Shown piece after piece: positions 26,450-34,486 of a DNA stretch of 37,177 bases. The notes beneath the pieces were generated by a model that made no database searches, was not told the DNA's origin, and saw only the letters and a program-made list of their open reading frames with translations. The position numbers and the translations under genes were made by a program. The stretch comes from Gemmatimonadota bacterium. Lineage in GTDB: Bacteria > Gemmatimonadota > Gemmatimonadetes > Longimicrobiales > Gaopeijiaceae. Location of the stretch: assembly GCA_028874995.1 (NCBI GenBank), contig JAPPGM010000176.1, forward strand, positions 1 through 37,177, given 5' to 3'. Position 1 is the first letter of the stretch. The number at the start of each line of letters is the position of its first letter.

Positions 26450-27418
26450 TCACGGGCCGCCCTCGATCCAGGTGCCGAGGGCCTCGTACTTGGCCCAGCG
26501 CTCGGTGAGCAGGCGGTCGGTCTCCCTGGCGTCGAGCGCGTTCAGGTGGCGGGTGATGGTGCGCGCCACCGCGGCCATGGTGGACGGCGGGTCCGCGTGG
26601 GCACCGCCGGGGGGCTCGGGAATGACCTCGTCGGCAACCCCGAGCGCGAGCAGGTCCGCCGAGGTGAGGCGCAGCGCGCTGGCGGCCTTCTCCCGCTCCT
26701 CGGCCGAACGCCACAGGATCGCGGCGCACCCCTCCGGCGAGATGACGGAGTAGATCGAGTGCTCCAGGAGGAGGATCCGGTCGGTGACCCCCAGGGCGAG
26801 CGCCCCGCCCGAGCCCCCTTCGCCGATCACCACGCAGACGGTCGGGGCTCGCAGCCGGGCCATCTCGCGCAGGTTCGTGGCGATCGCCTCGGCCTGGCCC
26901 CGCTCCTCGGCGCCGAACCCCGGATACGCGCCCGGCGTGTCGATCAGCGTGACGACGGGCCGCCCGAACTTCTCGGCCATCTTCATGAGGCGCAACGCCT
27001 TGCGGTATCCCTCGGGATGGGGCATGCCGAAGTTGCGGCGCAGGTTCTCCTTCATGTCCCGGCCCTTCTGGTGCCCGATCACCATGACCGATCTGCCGTC
27101 GAGCCGGGCCCAGCCGCCGACGATCGCCTCGTCGTCGCGGTAGCGCCGGTCGCCCCTGAGTTCGAACCAGTCGGTGAAGATGCCGTCGATGTAGTCGAGG
27201 GTGTAGGGGCGGCGCGGATGGCGGGCAACCTGCACCTGCTCCATCGGGGTCAGGTTGCGGTAGGTCTCGTCGCGAAGGACATCGAGCTTCGCGGTGAGGA
27301 CCCGCACCTCGTCCCGCACATCCAGACCGCGCCTGGCCGCCATGTCCCGCAGCCGCGCGATCTGCCCCTCTATCTCGACGATGTCCCGCTCGAAGGAGAA
27401 GTGCGATGAGGAAGACAT
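26450..27418 (-). CDS. accA: Acetyl-CoA carboxylase carboxyltransferase subunit alpha
   Basis: AccA, 322 residues, with AccD transfers CO2 from carboxybiotin to acetyl-CoA to make malonyl-CoA for fatty acid synthesis. Family blocks are all intact: H-P-R-R-P-Y-T-L-D-Y-I, the V-T-L-I-D-T-P-G-A-Y-P-G block, G-E-G-G-S-G-G-A-L-A-L and Y-S-V-I-S-P-E-G-C-A-A-I-L. Length is normal. AAAGGAG is 8 nt before the ATG. First gene of the minus-strand run leading to ricT and the importer; the preceding 27419-27660 shows no gene. Confidence 0.97.
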   Translation of the reverse strand: MSSSSHFSFERDIVEIEGQIARLRDMAARRGLDVRDEVRVLTAKLDVLRDETYRNLTPMEQVQVARHPRRPYTLDYIDGIFTDWFELRGDRRYRDDEAIVGGWARLDGRSVMVIGHQKGRDMKENLRRNFGMPHPEGYRKALRLMKMAEKFGRPVVTLIDTPGAYPGFGAEERGQAEAIATNLREMARLRAPTVCVVIGEGGSGGALALGVTDRILLLEHSIYSVISPEGCAAILWRSAEEREKAASALRLTSADLLALGVADEVIPEPPGGAHADPPSTMAAVARTITRHLNALDARETDRLLTERWAKYEALGTWIEGGP

Positions 27419-27660
27419 CCGGTGTGCTCCTTTGTGGGTTGCAAGGGGGAAAGGTACACGGGAGGCTCGGTTTCGCGAAAGCGGGGGGGCGAGGGGGAAG
27501 CAGGGGACCGGAACCGAATGGTGAGGGTCTGGTAAACACGGGATGCGCGGCGGACGTATTCTTTAAGGTGCCGGAGTGTTTCCGGGAGGTCGGCCGGGAT
27601 CGTGAAGGGGCGCAAGCGGGCGCCGAAGGACGGGGAAAGCAATCGAACGGAGGACGAGCC

Positions 27661-28965
27661 GTGAGGAGAACGGGACTTGCAGGGGTGGTGGTGGTGGTGG
27701 CCGGAATCGCGGGCCAGGTGGTCGCGCAGGACCGGCCGCTGAGCGCGGATTTCGCGGAGGTCTACAGGGTGGGCGGCGTGAATGCACCCGATTGGGCCTT
27801 CTTCACGGGGCGCTCGCCCACGGGATTCGACGCCGCCGGCAACCTGCATGTGCTGGACATGCAGTACCCTCAAGTGGTGATCATCGACCCGCGGGGACGG
27901 CTCGTGCGCACGGTGGGACGCGGGGGTGAAGCGGCCGGCGAGTTCGACGCGGCCGCGGATATCTTCGTTTGGCGGGACGGCCGCTTCGTCGTGATGGACA
28001 GGGGGCAGAACGCCTACCAGGTCTTCGGCCCGGAGGGAGAACTGGAGCACTACGTCAGCAGGGGCGGTGGAACAGGCCTATTCACGTCCTTCAGCAATGA
28101 GAGAGCGAGAATGCGGCCCGACCCCGCGGGCGGCGCGCTGATCGCCCAGGGAATGCCGTCGTTCATGGGGGACGTGTTGTCGGGCGTGTTCGAGCAAATG
28201 GCCGAACTGACGGGCCAATCCGTCGAAACACCGGAACCGGGGGTCGACGACCGCGGTCTTGAACGGCTAGACCTTACGGGGGATGTCGTATCCGCGACGC
28301 CGATACTCCGGACGTGGCGGGTGCCACGCCTGGAAGCACAGGAAGAATTGAGCATCGAGGACCTCGCCGATCCCTCGACCTTGGCGGGGATCATGAACCT
28401 GGTCCGATACTTTGAGCCGTTCATGTCCTGGGACGTGCTGCCGGACGGGACGCTGGCCTACTCCGACTCCACCGCCTACGCCATCAAGCTTGCCCAACCC
28501 TCGGGCCAGGTGATCGGCGTGCTGCGCCGTCCGATCCAGGCCGAGGTGGTCACCGACCGCATTCGTCAGGCAACGATCGACAACGAACTGCGGGAACTCG
28601 AGGAAGGGATGGCGTCCGCGGAATCGGAAACGGCTGCGTTGGCGGGTATCTTCGCGGAGACGATCGACGACCAGCGGAGATTGGTCGAGGAGCGCGGATT
28701 CTATCCCGAAATCCAGGTCGTTCGGGGCGTGGAGGCCACCTGGGGGGGCGCCCTGTGGATCCAGCGGCGTGGCGAGGATCCGTGGGACGATTCGGGACCC
28801 ATCGACGTCTTCGGCGCGAACCGCGAGTATGTGGGGACGTTCGCGGAGGGGGAAACGGAGATGCCGGCCGCTTTCGGACCCGGCGGTCTGGTAGTGTTCT
28901 GGGAATTCGACGAACTGGACGTGCCGACGATCGTGGTGAAGAGGCTGCCGGAGGAGGTGCGGTAG
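27661..28965 (+). CDS. Secreted six-bladed beta-propeller protein, copy 1
   Basis: A 434-residue exported protein with a short signal peptide ending V-V-A-Q. The N-terminal half contains NHL/6-bladed propeller repeats, for example F-D-A-A-G-N-L-H-V-L-D-x-x-x-x-x-V-V-I-I-D-P-x-G. The C-terminal block W-I-Q-R-R-G-E-D-P-W-D is shared with the next two genes. The GTG at 27661 was chosen because GGAGG sits 7 nt upstream and the signal peptide follows directly. The function is unknown: such propellers bind ligands or proteins at the cell surface. It is the first of three tandem paralogues. Confidence 0.88.
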   Translation: MRRTGLAGVVVVVAGIAGQVVAQDRPLSADFAEVYRVGGVNAPDWAFFTGRSPTGFDAAGNLHVLDMQYPQVVIIDPRGRLVRTVGRGGEAAGEFDAAADIFVWRDGRFVVMDRGQNAYQVFGPEGELEHYVSRGGGTGLFTSFSNERARMRPDPAGGALIAQGMPSFMGDVLSGVFEQMAELTGQSVETPEPGVDDRGLERLDLTGDVVSATPILRTWRVPRLEAQEELSIEDLADPSTLAGIMNLVRYFEPFMSWDVLPDGTLAYSDSTAYAIKLAQPSGQVIGVLRRPIQAEVVTDRIRQATIDNELRELEEGMASAESETAALAGIFAETIDDQRRLVEERGFYPEIQVVRGVEATWGGALWIQRRGEDPWDDSGPIDVFGANREYVGTFAEGETEMPAAFGPGGLVVFWEFDELDVPTIVVKRLPEEVR

Positions 28966-29101
28966 GGGGATCGCACGGGACCCGGCGGCGGTGATTCTCC
29001 GCACCCTAGTGAAGCGGTGGCGCAGTATGATACGTACCGGCGGGGAGCGCTGGGGCGCTCGCAGGGAACGAACCACAGTGCAGCAATGCGGAGATCGAGC
29101 C

Positions 29102-30421
29102 ATGAGAAAACCAATCGTCCGTCTGCTCGGTGCCGGACTGGGCGTAGCCCTTGCGGCCACGAGCCAGCTATCGGCCCAGGACCGCCCGCTTTCCGCCGAC
29201 CTCGCCGAGGTCTACCGCGCGGGCGGATTGAACGCGGAGGAGTGGGCTTTTTTCGAGGACTCGGCGAAGGCGGCGTTCGACGCGGCCGGCAACCTGTTCG
29301 TTCTGGACCGAGCGGCCGGGCATATCGTGGTGATCGACCCGCAGGGGAAGCTGGTCCGTACCTTCGGGCGCACGGGACAAGGACCGGGCGAGTTCACCAT
29401 GGTGATGGACGTTGTCGTCTGGCGGGACGGGCGCTCGGGCGTGTCCGACCTGGGCCACGCCGCGATCCTGATCTTCACCCCGGACGGAGCATTCGAACGT
29501 TCCGTGAGGATGGCCAGTGGCCAGGGCCCCGCAGCCATGTTTACCGGAGCGAGAGCGGGGCTGAAGTCCGACCCGCTGGGCAATGCGCTGATCGCCCCGG
29601 GACCGCCGGCGGCCATGGGACGAATGGCGCAGCTGATCGGCGGGGCCCTGGGGGAAGACGTGGAAGTCCCGGACGCGGGGGTTGACGAGCGCGGACTCGA
29701 GAGGCTCGGCCTCGATGGAGATGTCGTTTCCGCAACGCCGATCCTGCAGGGATGGAGGGTACCACGGGGGGAAGCCCCCGAACTGGGCGTGGACGACCTC
29801 GCGGATCCCTCGGACTTCGCTGACGGACTGATGGGCGATGTCAGGCACCTGGAGCCCCGTTTCCACTGGGATCCGCTCCCCGGCGGCGGCATCGCCTACT
29901 CCGACTCGTCGGCCTACGCCGTCAAGCTCGCCGGCCCCGAAGGTGAGGTGATCGACGTGCTGACGCGGCCGTTCTCTCCCGAAGTGGTGACGGAGCGCAT
30001 CCGTGAGGGCACGATCGCCTACACGCTTCGCAGAATGGAGGAGGAATTCGAGAAACAGTCCCGGGATCCGGAGTTGGCTGGACTATTGGAGGGGGCCGCG
30101 TCCATCATGCCGGGCTTTATGGAGACCATGCGGGAGCAGGTCGCGAAGCAGGGGTTCCACCACGAAGTCCCGGTCGTGCGCGGCGTGCGCGCCACCTGGG
30201 ACGGCTCCCTGTGGATCCAGCGGCGAGGCGAGGAAGCGTGGGACGACGCGGGTCCGATCGATGTGTTCGGCGTGGATCGCGAGTACGTGGGAACCCTCGC
30301 GGCGGGCGCCCCCGGGATGCCCGTGGCGTTCGGACCGGACGGTCTGGTCGCCTACTGGGAATTCGACGAGATGGACATGCCGATGATCGTGGTGAAGAGG
30401 CTGCCGGCGGCGATAAGATAG
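29102..30421 (+). CDS. Secreted six-bladed beta-propeller protein, copy 2
   Basis: 439 residues, paralogous over the whole length to the genes on both sides. It has a signal peptide ending L-S-A-Q, the D-R-P-L-S-A-D-L-A-E-V-Y-R start, F-D-A-A-G-N-L-F-V-L-D and V-V-I-D-P-Q-G-K-L-V-R-T-F-G-R propeller strands, and the W-I-Q-R-R-G-E-E end block. The ATG has GGAG 8 nt upstream. A TATGAT -10-like hexamer at 29026-29031 in the preceding gap, without a good -35, hints at its own promoter. The ligand is unknown; the middle region (about 150-200) is the most divergent among copies. Confidence 0.88.
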   Translation: MRKPIVRLLGAGLGVALAATSQLSAQDRPLSADLAEVYRAGGLNAEEWAFFEDSAKAAFDAAGNLFVLDRAAGHIVVIDPQGKLVRTFGRTGQGPGEFTMVMDVVVWRDGRSGVSDLGHAAILIFTPDGAFERSVRMASGQGPAAMFTGARAGLKSDPLGNALIAPGPPAAMGRMAQLIGGALGEDVEVPDAGVDERGLERLGLDGDVVSATPILQGWRVPRGEAPELGVDDLADPSDFADGLMGDVRHLEPRFHWDPLPGGGIAYSDSSAYAVKLAGPEGEVIDVLTRPFSPEVVTERIREGTIAYTLRRMEEEFEKQSRDPELAGLLEGAASIMPGFMETMREQVAKQGFHHEVPVVRGVRATWDGSLWIQRRGEEAWDDAGPIDVFGVDREYVGTLAAGAPGMPVAFGPDGLVAYWEFDEMDMPMIVVKRLPAAIR

Positions 30422-30472
30422 GGGGGCGATGGGCGCTGGTTCCGGTCGCATTTTCCAGAAGGGCGAAGAGTG

Positions 30473-31723
30473 ATGCCGAATTTGAGGATTGTCCTGCTGT
30501 TCGTGGCGGGTGCCGGGGTGGCGGGATCCGGATCCGGTGTGGCCGGACAGGACCGCCCCGTTGCCGGGGAGTTGACCGAGGTCTACCGCGTGGGCGGATT
30601 GAGCGCGCCCGAATGGGCCCAGTTCGTCGACCCCTCGCGGATGGGCTTCGACGCTTCCGGCAACCTCTACGTCCTGGATACGGATGCCTACCAGGTGGTC
30701 GTGATCGGCGCCGGGGGGGATCTGGTGATGACCGTCGGGCGGGAAGGCGAGGGGCCGGGAGAGTTCCGGGCCCCCGCCGACATCGTGGTCTGGCGTGACG
30801 GACACTTCGGCGTGGTCGACATGATGCACGGTGCATACCAGCTCTTCACCCCGGATGGCGGGCTCGAGCGGTTCGTCAGGATGAGTTCGGCAACGGGCGA
30901 GGTCGGCATGGCCGCGGCCCGGGCGACCGTCAGAGCCGATCCGGCCGGCGGCGCGGTGATCGCGGAGGGAGCGTCGATGGGCGCGATCTTCTTTTCGATG
31001 ATGGCGGAGGAGATCGAGGGTGAGCAGATCGACGTGGTCGGCGAGAACGGGAAGCTGGAACGGCTCGATCTGAGTGGCCAGGTCGCGGTCGCGGAATCCA
31101 TCGCGCATGCAAGGCAGGTCGTCCCCATGAGCCTCGAGGCGAACCCGCCGTACTTCGCACCAAGGGTGATCTGGGATGTGCTCCCCGACGGCACCATCGC
31201 CTACTTCGACTCCACGGCCTACGAGATCAATCTCGTCGGCGTGGACGGCGGCTCGAAGGGCGTGCTGGAGCGCCCACTGCGTGCCGAAACCGTGACCGAC
31301 GGGATCCGCTCGGCGGTGATCAGGCATCTGACCGAGGAGATGGAAAAGGCTTTCAAGGAATTGGCCAGGGAAATGGCGGAGCTGATGCCGGCAGAGGAAA
31401 TGGAAGAGATGCCGGACATGGACGAACAGGCCCGCGAAAGGGCCGAGAGGACCGAGTTCTACGCGGAAATCCCCGTCCTGCGAGGGCTGCGCGCCACCTG
31501 GGACGGTTCCCTCTGGGTTCAGCGGCGCGGCGAAGATCCCTGGGACCACAACGGCCCCATCGACGTTCTAGGCGCGGACGGGGAGTATCGAGGAACCCTG
31601 GCGCCGGGTGATCCCGGGATGCCGGAAGCGTTCGGACCTGGCGGCCTCGTCGCGTTCGTGGAGCTGGACGAGATGGACGTGCCTACGATCGTGGTGAGGA
31701 GGCTGCCGGCGGAGGTGCGTTAG
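30473..31723 (+). CDS. Secreted six-bladed beta-propeller protein, copy 3
   Basis: 416 residues, third tandem paralogue. It has a Gly/Ala signal peptide ending G-V-A-G-Q, D-R-P-V-A-G-E-L-T-E-V-Y-R-V-G-G, F-D-A-S-G-N-L-Y-V-L-D and the W-V-Q-R-R-G-E-D-P-W-D end block. It differs by a Met/Glu-rich helix (about 300-335) before the last blade. GTG (30470) and ATG (30473) are adjacent; the ATG is better placed relative to AAGGG. It is followed directly by a stub of a fourth copy. Confidence 0.88.
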   Translation: MPNLRIVLLFVAGAGVAGSGSGVAGQDRPVAGELTEVYRVGGLSAPEWAQFVDPSRMGFDASGNLYVLDTDAYQVVVIGAGGDLVMTVGREGEGPGEFRAPADIVVWRDGHFGVVDMMHGAYQLFTPDGGLERFVRMSSATGEVGMAAARATVRADPAGGAVIAEGASMGAIFFSMMAEEIEGEQIDVVGENGKLERLDLSGQVAVAESIAHARQVVPMSLEANPPYFAPRVIWDVLPDGTIAYFDSTAYEINLVGVDGGSKGVLERPLRAETVTDGIRSAVIRHLTEEMEKAFKELAREMAELMPAEEMEEMPDMDEQARERAERTEFYAEIPVLRGLRATWDGSLWVQRRGEDPWDHNGPIDVLGADGEYRGTLAPGDPGMPEAFGPGGLVAFVELDEMDVPTIVVRRLPAEVR

Positions 31724-31731
31724 GGGTCGGC

Positions 31732-31776
31732 GTGCCGTCCATAGTGGTGAAGAGGTTGCCGAAAGCAGTAGGCTAA
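31732..31776 (+). pseudogene. 3' stub of a fourth beta-propeller paralogue
   Basis: Fourteen codons and a TAA encode V-P-S-I-V-V-K-R-L-P-K-A-V-G. This matches the last residues of the three intact copies (V-P-T-I-V-V-K-R-L-P-E-E-V-R in copy 1). It begins 8 nt after the stop of copy 3. It is best explained as the remnant of a deleted fourth tandem gene. Confidence 0.75.
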
Positions 31777-31853
31777 GCGAGACGCGAACGCCGCCTGATT
31801 CGGCTTTCGTTCAACACACACTCATCGAGATCGGCAGAATCGGACCCGTCTCC

Positions 31854-32912
31854 ATGCATACCACATGCATGTTCTGCAAGAAACCCCTCGGCACCAACGA
31901 GGTCGTCGAGAGTTTCCCGGTGGGACGCCGGCTGGCGTTCGACGCCGCCAAGGGACGGCTCTGGGTAGTGTGCAGGAAATGCCAACGCTGGAACCTGACA
32001 CCACTCGAGGAACGCTGGGAGGCGGTGGAGGACTGCGAGCGCCTGTTCCGCGAGATACCGACGAGGGCATCGACCGAGAACATCGGGATCGCCCGCCACA
32101 AGGAGGGGCTGGACCTGGTGCGCATCGGAGAGCCGCCGCGCGGGGAGTTCGCGGCCTGGCGGTATGGGGATCAGCTCGGGACGCGGCTCCGCAAACAACT
32201 GGTGTGGGCCGGGTCGATGGGGGGCTGCGTGCTGATCGGCGCGTCGGGTCTGATCCCGCTCCCGGCGCTCGCCGTGGCGGCGATTGGCGGGGGGGCCTAT
32301 CCGGTTCTGGCCTGGGAGTACCTGCGTCCCGTGGTAAAGGTCCGTGTCGAGGAAAGTGACGACGGCGGCCCCGCGGCGCCGGATGAGGTCGCAAGGTTCA
32401 GCCGTCACAACCTCCGTTCCATTCGGCTGTTGCCCGCCGAAGATGAACCGGGATTCAGCGTCGAGGTGTCCAAGGGGATGCGGAAGGCGCTGTTTCCCGG
32501 CGATGGCGCCCGCCGTGTGGCCGCCACGCTCCTGCCGCACCTCAACGGATGGGGCGGCTCCCGCCTGTCGGTCGAGCGCGCCGTGCACGAAATCGAATCC
32601 GAGGGTGATCCCGGGCGCTTCGTCGCCCGCGTCGCAAAGCTGGGCTACCGGAACTGGCGGGGCCGGTCGGGGAACATCGCCAGCTTCCCGTATTGTACGA
32701 GACTCGCCCTCGAAATGGCCGTCCACGAGGAGCAGGAGCGCCGGGCCCTCGAGGGCGAACTGTGGCTTCTGGAACAGGCGTGGAAGGAAGCGGAGGAGAT
32801 TGCGGCCATCGCGGACAACCTCCTTCTTCCGGCGGGCGCGGACGCCTTTTTCGACCGGCACGGGGAGGACACCGGGAGCCGAAGGGGAACCGGTCGGCGG
32901 CGCTGGTCGTAG
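31854..32912 (+). CDS. Zinc-ribbon membrane protein of unknown function
   Basis: 352 residues. The N-terminus has two CxxC knuckles (C5-x2-C8 and C40-x2-C43), as in a zinc ribbon. After a charged region come two hydrophobic helices (about 118-155) that should form a membrane hairpin. The C-terminal ~190 residues are soluble and helical, with an H-E-E-Q-E-R-R-A-L-E-G-E-L segment near residue 290. I do not recognise a named family. The start at 31854 places the first Cys at residue 5. A second copy's first codons lie at 32956, so this was a tandem pair. Confidence 0.8.
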   Translation: MHTTCMFCKKPLGTNEVVESFPVGRRLAFDAAKGRLWVVCRKCQRWNLTPLEERWEAVEDCERLFREIPTRASTENIGIARHKEGLDLVRIGEPPRGEFAAWRYGDQLGTRLRKQLVWAGSMGGCVLIGASGLIPLPALAVAAIGGGAYPVLAWEYLRPVVKVRVEESDDGGPAAPDEVARFSRHNLRSIRLLPAEDEPGFSVEVSKGMRKALFPGDGARRVAATLLPHLNGWGGSRLSVERAVHEIESEGDPGRFVARVAKLGYRNWRGRSGNIASFPYCTRLALEMAVHEEQERRALEGELWLLEQAWKEAEEIAAIADNLLLPAGADAFFDRHGEDTGSRRGTGRRRWS

Positions 32913-32955
32913 CCCGTCATGGTGAAGTAACGCCCTCCAACCGACAAGAATCGCC

Positions 32956-33000
32956 GTGTACACGACATGCATGTTCTGGTGGAGAAAACTTCCTAAGTAG
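32956..33000 (+). pseudogene. 5' remnant of a zinc-ribbon paralogue, cut by the island
   Basis: Codons from GTG read M-Y-T-T-C-M-F and then lose similarity, against M-H-T-T-C-M-F-C in the intact gene at 31854. ACATGCATGTTCTG is identical in both. Homology stops at about 32983, exactly where an AT-rich foreign sequence starts, so this marks an insertion point. Confidence 0.7.
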
Positions 33001-33010
33001 TTACAAAACA

Positions 33011-33058
33011 GTGATATAGAGAAACATCCATGAGTTTCGTTATCACTTTTCTTATCAC
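33011..33058. repeat. AT-rich direct and inverted repeats at the island end
   Basis: TTATCAC occurs at 33040-33046 and 33052-33058 (12-nt period), with an inverted half GTGATA at 33011-33016. This could be part of an attachment/arm-binding site or an operator. The remaining 33059-33178 holds no convincing gene. Confidence 0.4.
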
Positions 33059-33178
33059 TCGGTGCTCCAACGGCGGGACCAAGAGTGGGAAGGGGACGTG
33101 ACTGGATCTAGCTGGACGAGCGCGGTCTGCTTGCAGGGTCCGGAGTACTTAGGTTGGCCGGCTGGGGGAACTCGCCGG

Positions 33179-33292
33179 CTACCGACGGCGGCGAGGAAAC
33201 ACGCGGCGCGCTGCGGCCCGCACGTCGGTGGACAGCCCGAAGATGACGGCGACGGCCAGTGCCCCGAGGGCGAGGTAAAGGAGCAGGCTCAC
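33179..33292 (-). CDS. 37-residue single-pass membrane protein
   Basis: A very small ORF. A hydrophobic helix L-L-L-Y-L-A-L-G-A-L-A-V-A-V-I-F-G-L (3-20) is followed by a strongly basic tail ending R-R-V-F-P-R-R-R-R. Its GTG start overlaps the stop of the upstream 76-residue gene as GTGA, and GGAGG lies 7 nt before it, so it is very likely translated. The shape (one TM helix plus a basic tail) recalls small membrane-acting toxins or phage small proteins, but no family is claimed. Confidence 0.6.
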   Translation of the reverse strand: MSLLLYLALGALAVAVIFGLSTDVRAAARRVFPRRRR

Positions 33293-33519
33293 GGCCCGAC
33301 CTCCGGGAACCGGTCCGACTGCTCGCCCGCCGGTATCTGGCGGAGCTTCCGCACCGCGCGCGACACGTCGCGGGCATCGGAGCGGATCAAGAGCCACTCG
33401 TCGCCGAACCGGATCAGGCGGACCCAACACAACCCGTCCCCGGCTTCGTCGATGGCGACGACTTCGCGGGCGTGGATCTTCCGCCCGTAGGCTTGCCCGA
33501 TGATGCCGCTGTCGCTCAC
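33289..33519 (-). CDS. Small hypothetical protein of the island cargo operon
   Basis: 76 residues, unrecognised. It reads as a small beta-rich domain (G-R-K-I-H-A-R-E-V-V-A-I-D-E and W-V-R-L-I-R-F-G-D-E-W-L-L-I) followed by a basic helix R-D-V-S-R-A-V-R-K-L-R-Q-I. The start is GTG. It lies 18 nt after the HEPN-like gene and overlaps the 37-residue gene by 4 nt, so the three form one operon. Confidence 0.6.
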   Translation of the reverse strand: MSDSGIIGQAYGRKIHAREVVAIDEAGDGLCWVRLIRFGDEWLLIRSDARDVSRAVRKLRQIPAGEQSDRFPEVGP

Positions 33520-33537
33520 GAGATGGATCCCGCTCCG

Positions 33538-34362
33538 TCACAGATCTACGGAGTCGTCCGCCCAGGACCGGCGTACACGCGCACCGATACCCTCGATAAC
33601 CTCTTCCACGGTATCTACGCAGTGCTCGATGAACTCCCTTGACATATAGAAAATCCAAGGGTCCCCATCTGATTCGGCTCTTTCGAAGCAATCCGTCCAC
33701 CCGTTCGACTTGATCAGGTTGGCGAAGTCCTTCAGGTCCTTGCTGGGCCATTCGAGACCGCAATGGAACATCTTGTTCCGATACTCGAAAAGAACCGACA
33801 GGGTTCTCGCGAGATCCGCGGGAAGGTGCTGTTTCAAGTCGATGGCCTCAGCAAGCTGGACGATCCCCTTGGCGATGTCGCCAGATCGACGACCACGCTT
33901 CCAGAGGTAGCGATGATCCCAGCGATCGTCGAGTTGCCACCGTTCGTGGCCGCTCCCCAGCGAATACGACTCCCCCACGGCATGCTTAAGGTAGAGGAAA
34001 GCCCGACCGAACAGGGACTCCATGAGCGGGGCTATTAAGCCAACAGCCGCCATGCTGTGCGTAGCACCAAGAAACGTGGAACTGTGCAGCTTGTCGACCC
34101 AGTGATCGACCAACCACGAGTCACCCCCGCGCTTCCGAATATCGGCCTCAAGCTGCTTGATCTCCGCCGAGACCTTCTCTTCGGCCTCTCGATTGCGCTC
34201 CAGCACGACGCGGACCGCGATCAACTGAGACCGGAAGTCCGGTTCAAGAATTCCTTCCCCGATATCCTGGTCGGTGATCTCCTCAAGGCCGAATCCTGCG
34301 TATTCAGACAGATACTGTAGGTATTCCTCGGCAGAAACTGTGGAGTCGTCGTGTTCGGTCAT
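33538..34362 (-). CDS. HEPN-like protein with RNKxxH motif, candidate RNase
   Basis: 274 residues from the ATG at 34362; a GTG at 34398 would add 12. The protein is helical: an acidic N-terminal part and a charged helix (E-R-N-R-E-A-E-E-K-V-S-A-E-I-K-Q-L-E) precede a domain rich in Trp, His and Arg. Then comes L-F-E-Y-R195-N-K-M-F-H200, an R-x4-H motif with Asn at the second position, as in many HEPN RNases. HEPN proteins serve in toxin-antitoxin, abortive infection and CRISPR effectors. No nucleotidyltransferase partner is adjacent; the two small downstream genes are the likely partners. Codon use is more AT-rich than that of chromosomal neighbours. Confidence 0.7.
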   Translation of the reverse strand: MTEHDDSTVSAEEYLQYLSEYAGFGLEEITDQDIGEGILEPDFRSQLIAVRVVLERNREAEEKVSAEIKQLEADIRKRGGDSWLVDHWVDKLHSSTFLGATHSMAAVGLIAPLMESLFGRAFLYLKHAVGESYSLGSGHERWQLDDRWDHRYLWKRGRRSGDIAKGIVQLAEAIDLKQHLPADLARTLSVLFEYRNKMFHCGLEWPSKDLKDFANLIKSNGWTDCFERAESDGDPWIFYMSREFIEHCVDTVEEVIEGIGARVRRSWADDSVDL

Positions 34363-34486
34363 CGGCACGGTATCCCTGTTTTCTCGTTCACGGTTCACGA
34401 TGTATGGGGAGGCACCAAAGTCGGAAGGTAACCTGCCCCCAGAGACGACGAAGCCCGCCGCCGAGCGGAAGGTTCAGCGCAGTGGC

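Noticed and set aside
29590-31720. Repeated segments in the propeller genes as a CRISPR or tandem DNA repeat
   Set aside because: The similarity is full-length gene paralogy at protein level, with no short identical repeats or uniform spacers.
31773-32972. 399-codon minus-strand frame opposite the zinc-ribbon gene
   Set aside because: Antisense shadow; the plus strand has the CxxC pairs and membrane helices of a real protein.
33062-33490. 142-codon plus-strand frame in the island
   Set aside because: It is antisense to two tightly coupled minus-strand genes with good start signals, and its product is low-complexity.
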